The position numbers and the translations under genes are program-made. A stretch of DNA of 64,000 nucleotides, from contig JAUKTV010000014.1 of NCBI GenBank assembly GCA_030549205.1, positions 248,001-312,000 of the forward strand. The letters are read 5' to 3'. The notes below the pieces were generated by a model, which was not told the DNA's origin, did not search any database, and saw only the letters and a list, made by a program, of their open reading frames with translations. The stretch is from Apiosordaria backusii (taxonomy: Eukaryota; Ascomycota; Sordariomycetes; Sordariales; Lasiosphaeriaceae). This document shows positions 11,851 to 22,886 of this stretch, one piece after another. Within the stretch, counting starts at the first letter, position 1; each line of letters begins with the position of its first letter.

Positions 11851-13247
11851 ATGCGAGAGTTCATGCAATACGTAAGGAACGCCTTCTACAGTGCGACGGG
11901 GTGGAACGAGGACAACTCCTACAAAGACTTGAATGTGACAGCAAGAGGTGCGCATGTCTATCTATGCCCCCCACAGATTTCCATACTAACAATGGGTGCT
12001 TGACAGAGGTGATCGACTTCCCATTGCCTCGAGGAATCCGCCTTAGCCTCTCATCCCTCGCGACGCCGCACTTCGCAACCAGTTACCAACTCTGCAATGT
12101 CGGGGTCGTCGACGGCTCGATATCGTACCTGCACAGCTCGGTTCCCCTGACTGCCGTCCCCGCCCAGTCCGACAAAATACCCTTAGGGGCTCTTATGCGA
12201 TCCTATCGTGGGCTGCATCAGCTGGGTTCAAGGGGAGGAGCACAATGGTCTTGGGAAACAGGTCCGCAGGCTGGAACAACACCGCAGATACCTGCAGTTG
12301 CAGACGTGGGCTCAATTCCTAACAAGGACAAGAGCTCGCTGTTGTATGGCCGGTTATATCTCCCACAGTCTCTGCTCGAGGCCATGGTGATAAAGCGCTT
12401 CAGCTCGGCGCTGCAGGTTCAGATATCAGCTGTTAGCGAACAGTCTCTGCGGAACGGGGGTACAATGTTGAGCGTGGTCCAATACGACAGAGGAAAATAC
12501 GGAGTAGAAGGCCTCTACTCGACCGATGGGGGACTTCTTGGGCTTAGGGGTCTCTATAATTTTGGCGGGGATGCTTCTGTGACTGCGAACTCGCACAATG
12601 GTTCAGGGGGTCCGGAATCCGCGGAAAAGGAGCGGATCTATGGTCGTTTCAGCGCTGGAGGCGAAATGTACTATGGGACGTTGAACAAATCAGGTGGCAT
12701 GTCTCTGGGCGCCCGTTTCGCCACTCTACCTACACATAAGGGAACACCACTTACGGCGACACTGACCATCAATCCGCTCATGGGCAACATCAATACCACA
12801 TATGCCGTGCTGGCAAAGGACTTCCTTGCCATGGCGACTCGGATGGAGTTCAACGCCTACAGCTACGAAAGTGACTGGGCCGTCGGCTTAGAATTATGGA
12901 GCAACCGACGGCCGGCCGGGTTCCTGCTTGGTGCTGACCCCAACCTACACCTTGAACCCGACGAGCCCGAACCGCCGAAGAAAAAGGAGAGAAGTTTCCA
13001 AGCAAAAATGGAATGGCGGCTGGACGATCCTGAGCCTGAGCCGGCCAACGTTGCTGAACAAGCCGAGGGAAAGAAGGAAGAATATCTGGGAGTGTTCAAA
13101 GCTCGGCTCAACTCCAACCTCAATCTCGGCCTGGTTTGGGAGGGACGGGTCAAATCACTGATCTTCAGTCTCGGCACTGGGGTGGATTTACACAAGTTGG
13201 GAGAGCCATTCCGAAGTTTGGGGTTGGAAGTGCAGTACTCTTCGTAA
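11851..13247 (+). CDS. MDM10: Mitochondrial distribution and morphology protein 10 (ERMES subunit)
   Basis: Exons 11851-11947 and 12007-13247 join to 445 residues. The start MREFMQYVRNAFY and the block after the intron, IDFPLPRGIRLSLSSLATPHFATSYQLCNVG, are the hallmark of MDM10. Family knowledge: MDM10 is a beta-barrel protein of the outer mitochondrial membrane, part of the ERMES tether between endoplasmic reticulum and mitochondria and a partner of the SAM complex for beta-barrel assembly. Alternating hydrophobic strands fill most of the protein and the C-terminus GTGVDLHKLGEPFRSLGLEVQYSS fits a final beta strand. An acidic, Pro/Glu-rich insert at roughly residues 365-410 is a loop common in fungal versions. 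Longer upstream readings of the same strand are in another frame before the intron. Confidence 0.96.
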
Positions 13248-14552
13248 TGAGTCAAGTGAGGCTGGCTTTCATAACGGCCCACCCCAAGTGATGTAGGATC
13301 AAGGGTCGGAGGCGTGTTCTAGAAGGCGCAGGTCGAGGTTTGGCATGTGCTGTCGTCCCCGTCAGTACCTACGGCAAGCATTACCTTTGAGAACTACCTC
13401 CACCAAACAATCCATGATCAAGAAGAAGAACGGCGGGCTATTGGTGCTGATGTCAATTGGTGACCTTTTTGGGCCCAGGGGTACCTTGGTGGCCCCGAAC
13501 ACCCACATCCTGACGTCGGTCGCCACAACCACCAATGACATCGAACGGAGTTACTCGGTTGCTCCTAGCATCTCTGGTTGAGATTGCACCGATGCTGGTG
13601 CAGTACCAGTTACCAACCTCAATGGTAAGCTACGGGTGCCGTGGACGCCGTCAAATGGATCGGCTCCGCGCAATGGGATTCTGCAAATTCCATGGTGGCT
13701 GCTTCTTGACTGACCGTCATGGGTAGGTAGTCTTCAGGGTCCTCGGGGAGCGCCTTCCAGCCTTAAAACACGGGCCCGGGCCCCTCCTCCGTCACTGGAA
13801 TCTCCCATTTTTTTGGCGCCCCGTTCTCCCGGTGATGCAGTTTCCTAACGCCGTATGAGTACGTTGTTCCACGCCACACCTATCGATAATTCACCTCTGT
13901 CCAAATCTCCCCTACCTTAACCTTCTACCTAATTATATCCTGCCTTCTGGACTCTGTTGGTTCTGCAAACGTCTTGTCCCGTCGGCCTGCGTCTGGGGCA
14001 TCATTTTATCGGACGAGAATCTTTTACTTACGCATTGAGCCGGTGTTTCTCTTGGATCTTCTGGTGAGTGCTTTTCCCGCACGTGCCAGGGTTTTCTCTG
14101 CAAGCGTTGAGTTGTGCTTGCTGTTTGAGGTGCGCTAGCTGGCGAGCAGTTGCTGACCTGTGCTTAACCATCAAGGTTCTCACTCGACCTTCAACCTCCC
14201 ACCTCCCACCAGACCTGTAGTTTGCTACCGCGCTCTCCTATTTCTTCCCAGCCCACACTGTACACCACAAAGTCTCCGTTCTGATGCCGACCGCCGCTTA
14301 GCCATTCCGGTGGTAACAAGATAGTTGTCGTCAAAGAAGTTGTCAGTCACAGGACCGCGAAGCACAAACAATCTGATCTCTTTTCACGAACGACGAGATA
14401 CATCACGACCACGTCAACCAATCCCCAGATTCCTCCCCACCACGCATTGCTCCCTTTGAGCTCACGACTCCCCGCCGCGGCCGATTCCCGTTCCCGAGAG
14501 TCCTACTACCAAGACCAAACTCGACTCTATTCATCAAACTCTCCAGTCATTC
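13248..14552. other. Gene-free interval and long pyrimidine-rich leader of the ZIP gene
   Basis: No convincing coding frame occurs here. From about 13900 to 14540 the plus strand is rich in C and T (many TCTCC and CCACC runs), as is typical of fungal promoters and long 5' leaders, and it leads into the ZIP transporter start. Confidence 0.5.
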
Positions 14553-15761
14553 ATGTGCCCGTCGGTGAACCTTACGACGGAAAGGTGGTTAAATCACACA
14601 ATGCGGCGCTCGGAGCTTGTACTCCGGGATGAGGCGCCTGCGCCCAGTTGTGTAGGCACACTGTCGAGCAGAGATGATCTGGGACTGCGTATCGCCTCCG
14701 TCTTCATCATTTTGCTTGGTTCTGCTGTCGGTGCGCTATTACCAGTATGGCTGGCGAGGAGCTCCAAACTGCGCGTCCCCAAGCTTTGCTTCTTCATTGC
14801 CAAGTATTTCGGTACGGGGGTGATCATTGCAACCGCTTTTATGCACCTGCTCTCACCGGCCTCTGACAACCTCCGGGATGGGTGTCTTGAGCATATTCTT
14901 CCGGAGTATGACTGGGCGATGGGGATTGGGCTTGCAACTGTAATGGTCATGTTTCTCCTTGAGATCCTCGTTTCGCGCTTCGACTTCGGGTTCCACTCAT
15001 CTCATGGGCACCAGAACACCCCCGAAACCCTCATGGCGAATAGCGCTGCATTGCGTCCCGTCACAAGCCGCTTGCGGATACACGACCGAGAGCTTGTCCC
15101 ATCCAGCAGCCCAGGCGGGAGCTCTTCGCCGGTGGCCAGCAGCATTGAAGGCGGCATGTGTGGTAAACACCAAATTCCAGTGTTGCGCCACGAAGTCAGT
15201 TATCCGCCTGGAGGAGAGAACCATCTGGGCCATCTCCGAGATCACATCGAAGGAGATGAGCACCCCAACTTTGCGGCGCAGATGACGGCCCTGTTCATTC
15301 TCGAATTCGGTGTCATATTTCACTCCATCTTCATCGGCCTGACCCTTGCCGTCACCGAGAACTTTACTGTGCTTTTCGTCGTGCTGGTGTTTCACCAGAC
15401 CTTTGAAGGCCTTGGCCTGGGCGCACGCCTCGCAACCGCAACGTGGCCTCCGGACTCTAGAAGGTGGACGCCATATGTGCTTGGGGCTGTTTATGCTTTT
15501 AGCACCCCTCTGGCCATCAGCATTGGGCTCATCGCGAGCAAGTCGATTTCGCTGGAGGCCACCACCAGCAAGATTGTCAACGGAGTCTTCGATGCCATCA
15601 GTGGCGGCATCTTGATGTACACTGGTCTCGTTGAGCTGTTGGCACATGAATTCATGTTCAATCCCGAGATGCGCAAGGCTGGTCTGCAAATGCAGCTGTG
15701 CGCATATGGTTGTGTTTTTGTCGGCGTTTTCATCATGGCTTTGTTGGCAAAATGGGCATGA
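14553..15761 (+). CDS. ZIP-family zinc/iron transporter
   Basis: A single exon encodes 402 residues with about eight hydrophobic segments in the ZIP pattern: three near the N-terminus (VFIILLGSAVGALLPVW, IAKYFGTGVIIATAFMHLL, MGIGLATVMVMFLLEILV), a long cytosolic loop with scattered His residues (about 145-240), then five more. The two metal-site helices are clear: HSIFIGLTLAV in segment IV and HQTFEGLGLG in segment V. Family knowledge: these proteins bring Zn2+ or other divalent ions into the cytosol across the plasma membrane. A second in-frame Met (residue 17) is possible. Zinc-responsive control is likely in fungi, but no site was identified here. Confidence 0.93.
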   Translation: MCPSVNLTTERWLNHTMRRSELVLRDEAPAPSCVGTLSSRDDLGLRIASVFIILLGSAVGALLPVWLARSSKLRVPKLCFFIAKYFGTGVIIATAFMHLLSPASDNLRDGCLEHILPEYDWAMGIGLATVMVMFLLEILVSRFDFGFHSSHGHQNTPETLMANSAALRPVTSRLRIHDRELVPSSSPGGSSSPVASSIEGGMCGKHQIPVLRHEVSYPPGGENHLGHLRDHIEGDEHPNFAAQMTALFILEFGVIFHSIFIGLTLAVTENFTVLFVVLVFHQTFEGLGLGARLATATWPPDSRRWTPYVLGAVYAFSTPLAISIGLIASKSISLEATTSKIVNGVFDAISGGILMYTGLVELLAHEFMFNPEMRKAGLQMQLCAYGCVFVGVFIMALLAKWA

Positions 15762-16238
15762 TTTCAAGGCCACTTGATGATCAAAGGGTTTTCTCAATTT
15801 TTGCATTGCGGCGGAGTTATTTTGGGCATAGGCTGCAGCGTATGGTTCGTGCTGGTTTTTCTTCATGCAGGGTCATGTTCATGATGGATGAATGGTATAT
15901 GGAGGATGGGAGCAATAGAGCACTAGAGTAATGATTCATGGGTTCCATTGAGGACGAAAAGAAGGGCAGGGGCATAGAAAAAACCCGAGATGTAGATAAT
16001 TTGTTGGTACCTTAGACAGGCATGGCTTATGCGCCAGGAACTCGCATCATGATACCCATGTAAAACAGAAACCATTGTTGGCATTCTTTTAGAAGTATCT
16101 TCCTGCCGCCTTATAGAGCTGGAATCTCAATACGTACATATCTTAACAGAAGATGACAGTGATCGAAAGCGCGATTACCTCATGGGTGGATTTTTCCATC
16201 ATGCGACCAGAACAAAGAAACACACAAGGAATCCCTAA
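15762..16238. other. Convergent 3' spacer
   Basis: 3' ends of the ZIP gene (plus) and the ankyrin-deaminase gene (minus) face each other. No gene or repeat was seen. Confidence 0.5.
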
Positions 16239-18514
16239 TCAGTCCATCATCCGAGCAGCGACTGCCTTCGCAAATGTACTCCGGGCCCTGAAGCTATTTT
16301 CCCGACGAACTGCCCTTTTGTGCTTGGGTCTCTTGTCATGGTCCATAGACGTCTTGGGCATGTTGCTACAGTCCCTGCGTGCGTGTGACCCGCCGACGTT
16401 ACCGCTGATACGGTTTGAGGCGTCGGCATTGATGCTTTTGCTGGTATTGAGGTTGGGCTTTTCCAGTCGCGCCAACAGTGTCGAGCCCAGCGTCTCAGAC
16501 GTGTCAGCCGCTCCGATGTAAGCAAAACGTTCAAGGTTCAGGGCGTGCTGGACACGATAGTGAGGGTGGAACTGGGGATAGGGCGAGCTTGAGAGGTGTG
16601 CATCAGCTTCGGCCTCACTACCATTGCTGTGCTCTTCATCCTCGAAGTAGGCCGAATGGCCCTCTACTGTTGATAGAGGGTCAACGCTTTGAGTCCCAAA
16701 CGTATCCCTGGACCCTGACGACGGTACTGGGCTAAGCTCACGACTTATCATGGGACTTTTAGATAGCGGACGATGTGGAAGGGTGAAGGTGATGGCCGCG
16801 CCATTTGCAGGGTCCGCAGCATCAAAAATCGCTCTACTGGACGCCTCGCTGCCCTTCGCAAGCCTGTTCAGGGGCTTCGCCACAGGTCTGAGATCGGTTG
16901 ATGGAAACACCGTCCACTGTCAGGATGTCAGTAAAGCTCATCACTTTAGGTTATCCACCGGGAACGTACATTGTCAGGGGCATCGGTCCCAGTAATCCCA
17001 CTTGCGGCAGATTGACCACCAGCACGTATCCGTGATTGGCGAACGCCTTCATCCTCCGGGTCAACGTGTTCGAATGGTTGTCTGCCATCTTCAGATGGCT
17101 GGGTCTCAGTGTCAGTTTCGTCACTGTCCTCCGGGTCTTGGGGGTCCGCCGTCGGGTCTGAAGACTCTCCCAAAATATTTTGCCGGCTTGTGTCTTCTTC
17201 CTTCTTACCAGCACATCTATCACAGGAACAGTTGGAGCATCCGTTTAGCTCCGATGGCCGACATCCTTCGACGCAAAAAGAAACCGACTCCACACATATC
17301 AAGATCCCAGTGAGCTTTCTGATCTGATCAAGAAAGTCCCAGCACTGATTCTCTCGGTATCAGCAAACACTGTCAAGGTATCGCATAAACCGGTTAAGAG
17401 GTACTTACATCTTGACAGGGCCCATGATCTAGAAATAACCTGGCTTCCTTGTAGTATCTTGGGACCTCGGCTCCTCGCAGCTCCGGCATACGGCCAACAT
17501 CTGGTGTGCCGAGAACTTTCTTGAGGGCCTCCACTACCCACCAGATGGCTAACTTCTTCTCGACATGGCAGGCGGCAAACCTGTCGACAAATTCGTTAAC
17601 ACATCGAGCTCAAACTCACCCTCGCAGGAGTAATCGGAGGAAAGAAGAGGTTATCAAGTGAATCTGTCTTACCGGCCCTTCTGCTTCGGTAAAGCAGTCT
17701 GGTTGCCAGCGTCTCGCCGTGACGCACGTATCTTGAATTTATGAAGGTAAATGACTTCCCTCACGAGCTCTGTGAAGGCGACATTGTCGAGAACACGACG
17801 CCCACGACCCGGATTGGGTTTCCATCCGCTGACTGCGAACTGCTCAACCCTCACTTCATCCGAGGAGGTAGTAGCGGATGCTATGAAGCCCGCAGTTGCG
17901 TTCAGAAGGTCAGTCCCCTCTTTCCCGGGTTTAAATGTTTCAAACCCGCCTACAGGTTTGAGAACGACGAGGTCCTTGTCACGTTTGAGGATCCGGCTGT
18001 GGGAATAATGGTGATTTCCAGATCGGCGACTACACTGTGTTAGTAGAAGGCACGAAGCAGAGACAAATAATGCAAAGGCTTACCAAGACCGCAAAGCGGC
18101 GGGATATCTCAAAATATTGGCGATCCTTCTTCTTTCCCGTTCTTGGTTTCCCGACATTGAAGGAAACCCAAGGCGTCGGTAAGTTCTGAGCTTCGAGTCG
18201 AATAATGAAGCTCGTGAATACTTCGATGTGGTGCGGCCTTGGTAATCTCTTCCTTTTCTCGAAGCGCCTTGCCGCAACAAAAGCTTCGCAATCTCAAGCC
18301 TGCCGCAAAGTATAGCTGTCATCAACGGTGTCGTGCCGTCTCGATCGCGAGCCTCTAAAATTCTAGTCTTCCCTCCAGGTGACATGGAGGCGGACTTGAT
18401 GACCTTTCTTGCAAAGCGAAGGTCACCACTAATAATCGCCACATGGAGCTCTGAGAGACGTAATACCTCTCGAGCAAGGTTGATCAATGGGCTTGACTGA
18501 GGCGGTGATACCAT
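16239..18514 (-). CDS. Ankyrin-repeat protein with DYW-like nucleic-acid deaminase domain
   Basis: Five exons (18514-18084, 18029-17673, 17580-17409, 17344-16970, 16916-16239) join without a frame break to 670 residues. The N-terminus has ankyrin-like repeats (DRDGTTPLMTAILCGRLEIA, residues about 55-85). Splicing exons 2-4 builds a deaminase core: His268-Val-Glu270 followed by KKLAIWW, then PC-QD-C with Cys318 and Cys321, then IRKLTG and a cysteine-rich end (FCVEGC...GCSNCSC). Both the order and several residues match the plant DYW deaminase (HSEK-LAI ... C-DC ... K-TG ... CSC). The C-terminal 300 residues are acidic then Ser-rich, probably disordered, with a basic KRPKHKR patch. Family knowledge: DYW domains edit C to U in organelle RNA when fused to PPR repeats. 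Here the partner is ankyrin, so target and activity are unknown. Confidence 0.8.
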
Positions 18515-20122
18515 CTTTACCTTCTGGTGCCTGGAGCCCAGATGGAGTCAATGGTGCGCTTTTGGCGTGAAAATCGAGATTGAGAGTGAAAATACCTGGC
18601 AGGTCGAATAGAAGAAGAGGAAGCCACCGAACTATTCAAGAAATCGGTATGTCACAGCTCGTGAGTGGAGGTTAATTATGGGCGCGACGAAGAACTGAGA
18701 AGCCGAGTAGGAAACCGGAAGATGAAGGAAGCCTGTGGCTCTCGACCTTGTGGAGCGAGTTTGGTGAGATGCCTAGTAAACCAGCGGAAGGAGGGCCGGA
18801 AGGAAGTTACGATCCGGCACGCAATAGGAGCTGAATATCAAGTACGCGAGTGTGTTGGGTGGCGGAGGGGAGCCTGGTGAGGAAGAGATCGAAGTCGGCC
18901 TGCCGTCACCAAACAGGTGGCAGATTGAAGCAGCCAAAGTGAGTGGCGGCCCGGTGTTTTGGTAGGTGTTGGAAAGATGGGAAAATAACTTCTCTCGAGT
19001 AATGCCAACATGTGTCAATATTCTTGACTTGGTTGCCTTGTTTGAACATAGCTACACGATAACTCGTTGTGGCCAAGGGTCCTGGCCTTCACTGAGCCCA
19101 TTTGAGAGACCCTTGGCTCACACGGTGTATGCATCGCAGATTCTTAAATCTCGCATGATGCCCAATCGCGCTCAACGAAGGGGCCCATCCACCATAGCAC
19201 AGATTCAAGACTTGCTTCATGTCCGCCTAGAGCGCACATATCCCCATGTAGAAGAGACGAGATGTCTTGTGCTGTCAAAAGCCTACCAGGTAGAATTGTA
19301 TGTATCCGTCTCTTACGAGAAATATAAAGCAGACATCGTGTCGTACCCAAAAGGACGTTCTTGCAGGCAAGGCTATTGGCATTATATGGCCCACGTCCAC
19401 ACATCGACATGTTAAACAGATCTGCTCATGTTTTCGACGGAGCGCTCAGTGTATATGATACAGCAACGCAAGCTTTGATGCACTGCTAGTAAGCATTCTC
19501 CGAGTAGGGGTCTTTTGTGTACACAAACCGATCTTCAAATATATCTATGTCACAGCGCCTTTCAGCACTCATGTTCCTGGCTATTCAGAGCAATGTGGAA
19601 GAATAAGCATACATGCATGTCGCAAGATCATGCTGCATCAGAAGTCCTTATGCCAGTATCGCCAGCAAGCCAAATGATTTGGGTGGCTGGATGAAAACAC
19701 AAAGGTGGTAGTGGAAAGCGAGAGATGACAGCAAGATCAAGATGACCGACGACAAACGAAGGCAAAAGGTGACAAGTGTATGTTTAATTCACCAGAGGCA
19801 GGCCACTGAGACGAGAGCTGGAGTAGATTGCTCCATTGGGCTTGCTGGGGTATTGATTCACGCTCCACGCGCGGAGAAGCTGGAAAAGATCCAGTCTTGG
19901 CAGACATGCTGCAGCATCTAACACATGTAAAGCCGGAATGGCCGCAAAAGGTGCGAGAAAGGCATGATCAAGCAAGCCATTAATCCCTTTTTGACGCCTA
20001 ACCCATATGCTACCGGAAATCCATGCCATGCCGACCCTTCCGTTTCATATCCGTTGAGCGTGCATTTGCCGTATTCAGCAAACAGCCTCGTGTGTAAAAC
20101 GATATCCCGGGAAACACGGAAT
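18515..20122. other. Gene-free interval, 1.6 kb
   Basis: This region is upstream of the ankyrin-deaminase gene and downstream of RPS19. The longest frame (18966-19415) shows no family likeness or splice support. The region probably holds the deaminase promoter and the RPS19 3' UTR. Confidence 0.5.
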
Positions 20123-20922
20123 TTACTCGTCATCCTCCTCCTCCTCACCCTCAGCCTCAGCGACGGTCTGGGCGATACCTGTTTGCGTGCGTTAGCAAAT
20201 TGCAAATGCTTTGGTTCAAGACGCAACTCACGGTCAAGATCACGCTGACCCTGCTGGGTGATGCGGCGGCCACCCTTCTCCTCATCCTGCTCGAGAACCT
20301 GGATCTTCTCGAGAGCCTGCATGATCTTGCGATCAACGCTGCCAGAGGCCTCGACGTGGTGGGAGGGGCGCGAGCCACGGTTCTTGGCGCTGCCGTGAAC
20401 GCGGCGAAGGCGGCCGACGCCAACGGTCTTGCGGAGGTAGACGTGACGAGCGACGGCGGCGGCACGGACGTAGAACCAGTCGATGTCCTGGGGGGGCATC
20501 TCCTTGGCGGGGCCGGTCTTGACGGTGTCAACCCAACCGGGGACGGGGAGCTTGCCCTGACGCTTCAAGAAAGCGGCGTAGGCGCCTGTCCACAGTTAGC
20601 CATTTTGTACCAAGCAAACCGAGTTAAAACGAAGCCAGCCAGACTTACCGACGAACTTGTGAGCCTTGAACCAAGCAACACAATATGATTAGCACAATTC
20701 CGTCTTCAGAGATCTTTCGACCCCCTCACGCCTGCTCCCATCATCTTCCATGTTGCTGTCTTGACCAGCGGTCCATCATCGTCGGCCAACCCGAGCCTCG
20801 TTGAAGAAGCCGGCAGCGACTCGGACGGCGAAAGAGTGTTCGGGTCTCGGTCGCAAAGGCCGTCATGACGAAGGGCTCCCAGAACTTACATCGACATCGC
20901 GAACGGTGACTCCTCCAGGCAT
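20123..20922 (-). CDS. RPS19: 40S ribosomal protein S19 (eS19)
   Basis: Four exons: 20922-20890, 20664-20649, 20585-20232 and 20178-20123, giving 152 residues. The second exon is a 16-nt microexon coding AHKFV and part of a Gly. Exon 3 has the eS19 core: KRQGKLPVPGWVDTVKT, DIDWFYVRAAAVARHVYLR and GVGRLRRVHGSAKNRGSRPSH split over the helix bundle, with QKIQVLEQDEEKGGR-like text near the end; the last exon adds an acidic tail. The protein is part of the small-subunit head and is needed for 18S rRNA maturation. A CCCTAACCC element lies 221 bp upstream of the start. Joined length and phases are exact. Confidence 0.96.
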
Positions 20923-22886
20923 TTTGGCGGTTTGTATGGGGTGATTTGGCGGAGATGGGTGAGGTTGATCGTTCGTGTCGGAAGCTGTCGTTCGTAGTGG
21001 GACAAGGCGCAATCGCAATTGAGGTCTGGTATCTGGAAATTTTGCGGAGTGGAGGTGGTCTTGGCAGGCGCAATTGATTAGGGCTGTGGCCCTGGAGGAA
21101 GAAGCGGGGCGACTTGCTTGGAGTGAATTCTCCTTGAGTTGACCCTAACCCTTTGTCTTGTCCATCACTCAAGTCCTCGAGAAGACCTATCATGGGGCTC
21201 ATCCAACATGGCAACCATTCCACTACCTTCAGGGAAAGGCCTTCTAGGATTGATCCCGCACTATTGCCGCGGTCCCTTTCTTCTTGATTTGATTTTCAAC
21301 CCTCACTTTGAAGAGCCCGATCTCCAGTGTTCATGGTTCATAATAAGCGGCATCCCCATGTTCATCTGAACCCTCTTCATCTTGACCGGCCTGAAGCCAG
21401 ACCACACTACCGTTATTCCCGTACGCACCCGATCCCACTCTCAACGACGAGCTTCCCACATGGTCGGTCTTCAGAACAGGCTTTCAGTGACTGTCTCAGT
21501 TGCACCGAACTTGCGGGTCTGACCCGAGGCAACCTGCCCTTTCAAGATAAAGTGCACACTAGATGATGTTCGCCCCTAGAAGAACCCATGCATTGGGGTG
21601 GGTTTCCTTACTCGAAACTGTAGGTACTTTTATACGAGGGTTAGGCCGCACAGACACCATCGACCTGGTGGGTGGTTCATTTCACGGAGCTGCGACTTTC
21701 TCCAAATAATGCTATACCCAACTTACAGATCTGATAACGGTGCAGGGCCACCAAAGCTCTGTACAGCTGGTGCGGAAACTACAACAACAATATGTATTTA
21801 GGATACGGTAGGCCACGTTGGGTCACGACGGTAGGTTAATCTTGCTCAACCTCATTCCAGCCAACTGGTTCAACCGGTTGGGGCCCAACGGGAGATTCCC
21901 ATGATCGCTGCGTGGAGGTTCAACCGAGAAGAATAAGAGCATGGATACTAGGGTTGATAAAATCCCTCTCCTTCTGCGGCCCTTCTCCATGAAGAACTTC
22001 TTGAGACGACGGTCTCTTCTCATATCCTGCGTTCTGTGCCGCTCTCCCACCCGCAACATGTGTTGCGTGGGAACTTTGTGGTGGACGATCCCCGGTCTTG
22101 GCGCCACCTCTGACAGGCACCGTTTCACAACCCAGGCCGCCATCTCCAGACCGCAGCTTAAATCCCGGCGCCAGTGCTGGTCACCCGCTGGCTAGCATGT
22201 CCAGGGATGTGCTACAGGGATCGTGCTCTCCTTTTTCCGTCCAAACAAATCCCATCTTTTGACAGGCATGTGTGCCGTGGAACCAACCTGCCCCGCGATC
22301 GGTCTCTCTCAGCGTCAACAGGCAGCGCTTCGCTTTGCGGTGGCCTTTTCCGCGCGCCTTTCAACAGGAAACATCTGGCCCTGACCCCTGCGTTATCCTG
22401 TCATTAGTGCCCACCCCCAGTCTCTGACAAGGATCAACTCATCGACCCCTGAACCGTTATCCTGGATTCTTGCAGGCCATCATCTAGGTCGCTTTCAACT
22501 TCGGCACGAAACGGCCCTACAAGTGAGCCTGTACACACCATGAAAGACCATGAAACCCCATTTTGAAATCACTTTACCCCCAAATGCCAGCATAGGGGAT
22601 GGGGAGCACGGCTTGCGTGTCGGCGACTAATAGGAGACCCTTCGTGGAAGCACGTTAACAGGGATAAGTAGCCAGGCATAGCCGTTCACTTCATCTGATA
22701 TATCTTTCCAACACCACCTTCATTGGGATTCTCAACGGGCTGTTGTGAATAGCATCATTCCTTACTTTTCTTCTTCTTTTCTTCGTTCTCTTCTCTTCCT
22801 GTCTGCTGTGCGGGCATCCACTCCTTTTCTCGACCAAGTTAATCACACATTCTTTACCATATCTCGTTCATTTACCAACCACAGCC
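20923..22886. other. Gene-free divergent interval, about 2 kb
   Basis: The region lies between the RPS19 start and the start of the lectin-like secreted protein. It contains the telomere-like CCCTAACCC box near RPS19 and a pyrimidine-rich TTCTTCTTTTCTTCG stretch just before the lectin-like gene. No coding frame longer than about 100 residues looks genuine. Confidence 0.5.
21143..21151 (-). promoter_or_regulatory. Telobox-like element (CCCTAACCC) in the RPS19 promoter
   Basis: The plus strand reads CCCTAACCC, i.e. GGGTTAGGG on the RPS19 strand, 221 bp before the RPS19 start codon. Telomere-repeat-like boxes bound by Tbf1/Rap1-type factors are known in promoters of ribosomal protein genes in several fungi and plants. 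The assignment here rests only on sequence and position. Confidence 0.4.

Noticed and set aside
14997..15866. 289-residue open frame on the minus strand
   Set aside because: It lies exactly opposite the ZIP transporter coding sequence and has no domain; the ZIP frame has all family motifs.
20665..20889. snoRNA-like GATGATGG boxes in the RPS19 intron
   Set aside because: Only partial box C matches, no closing stem, and no recognisable rRNA-complementary guide before the CTGA.
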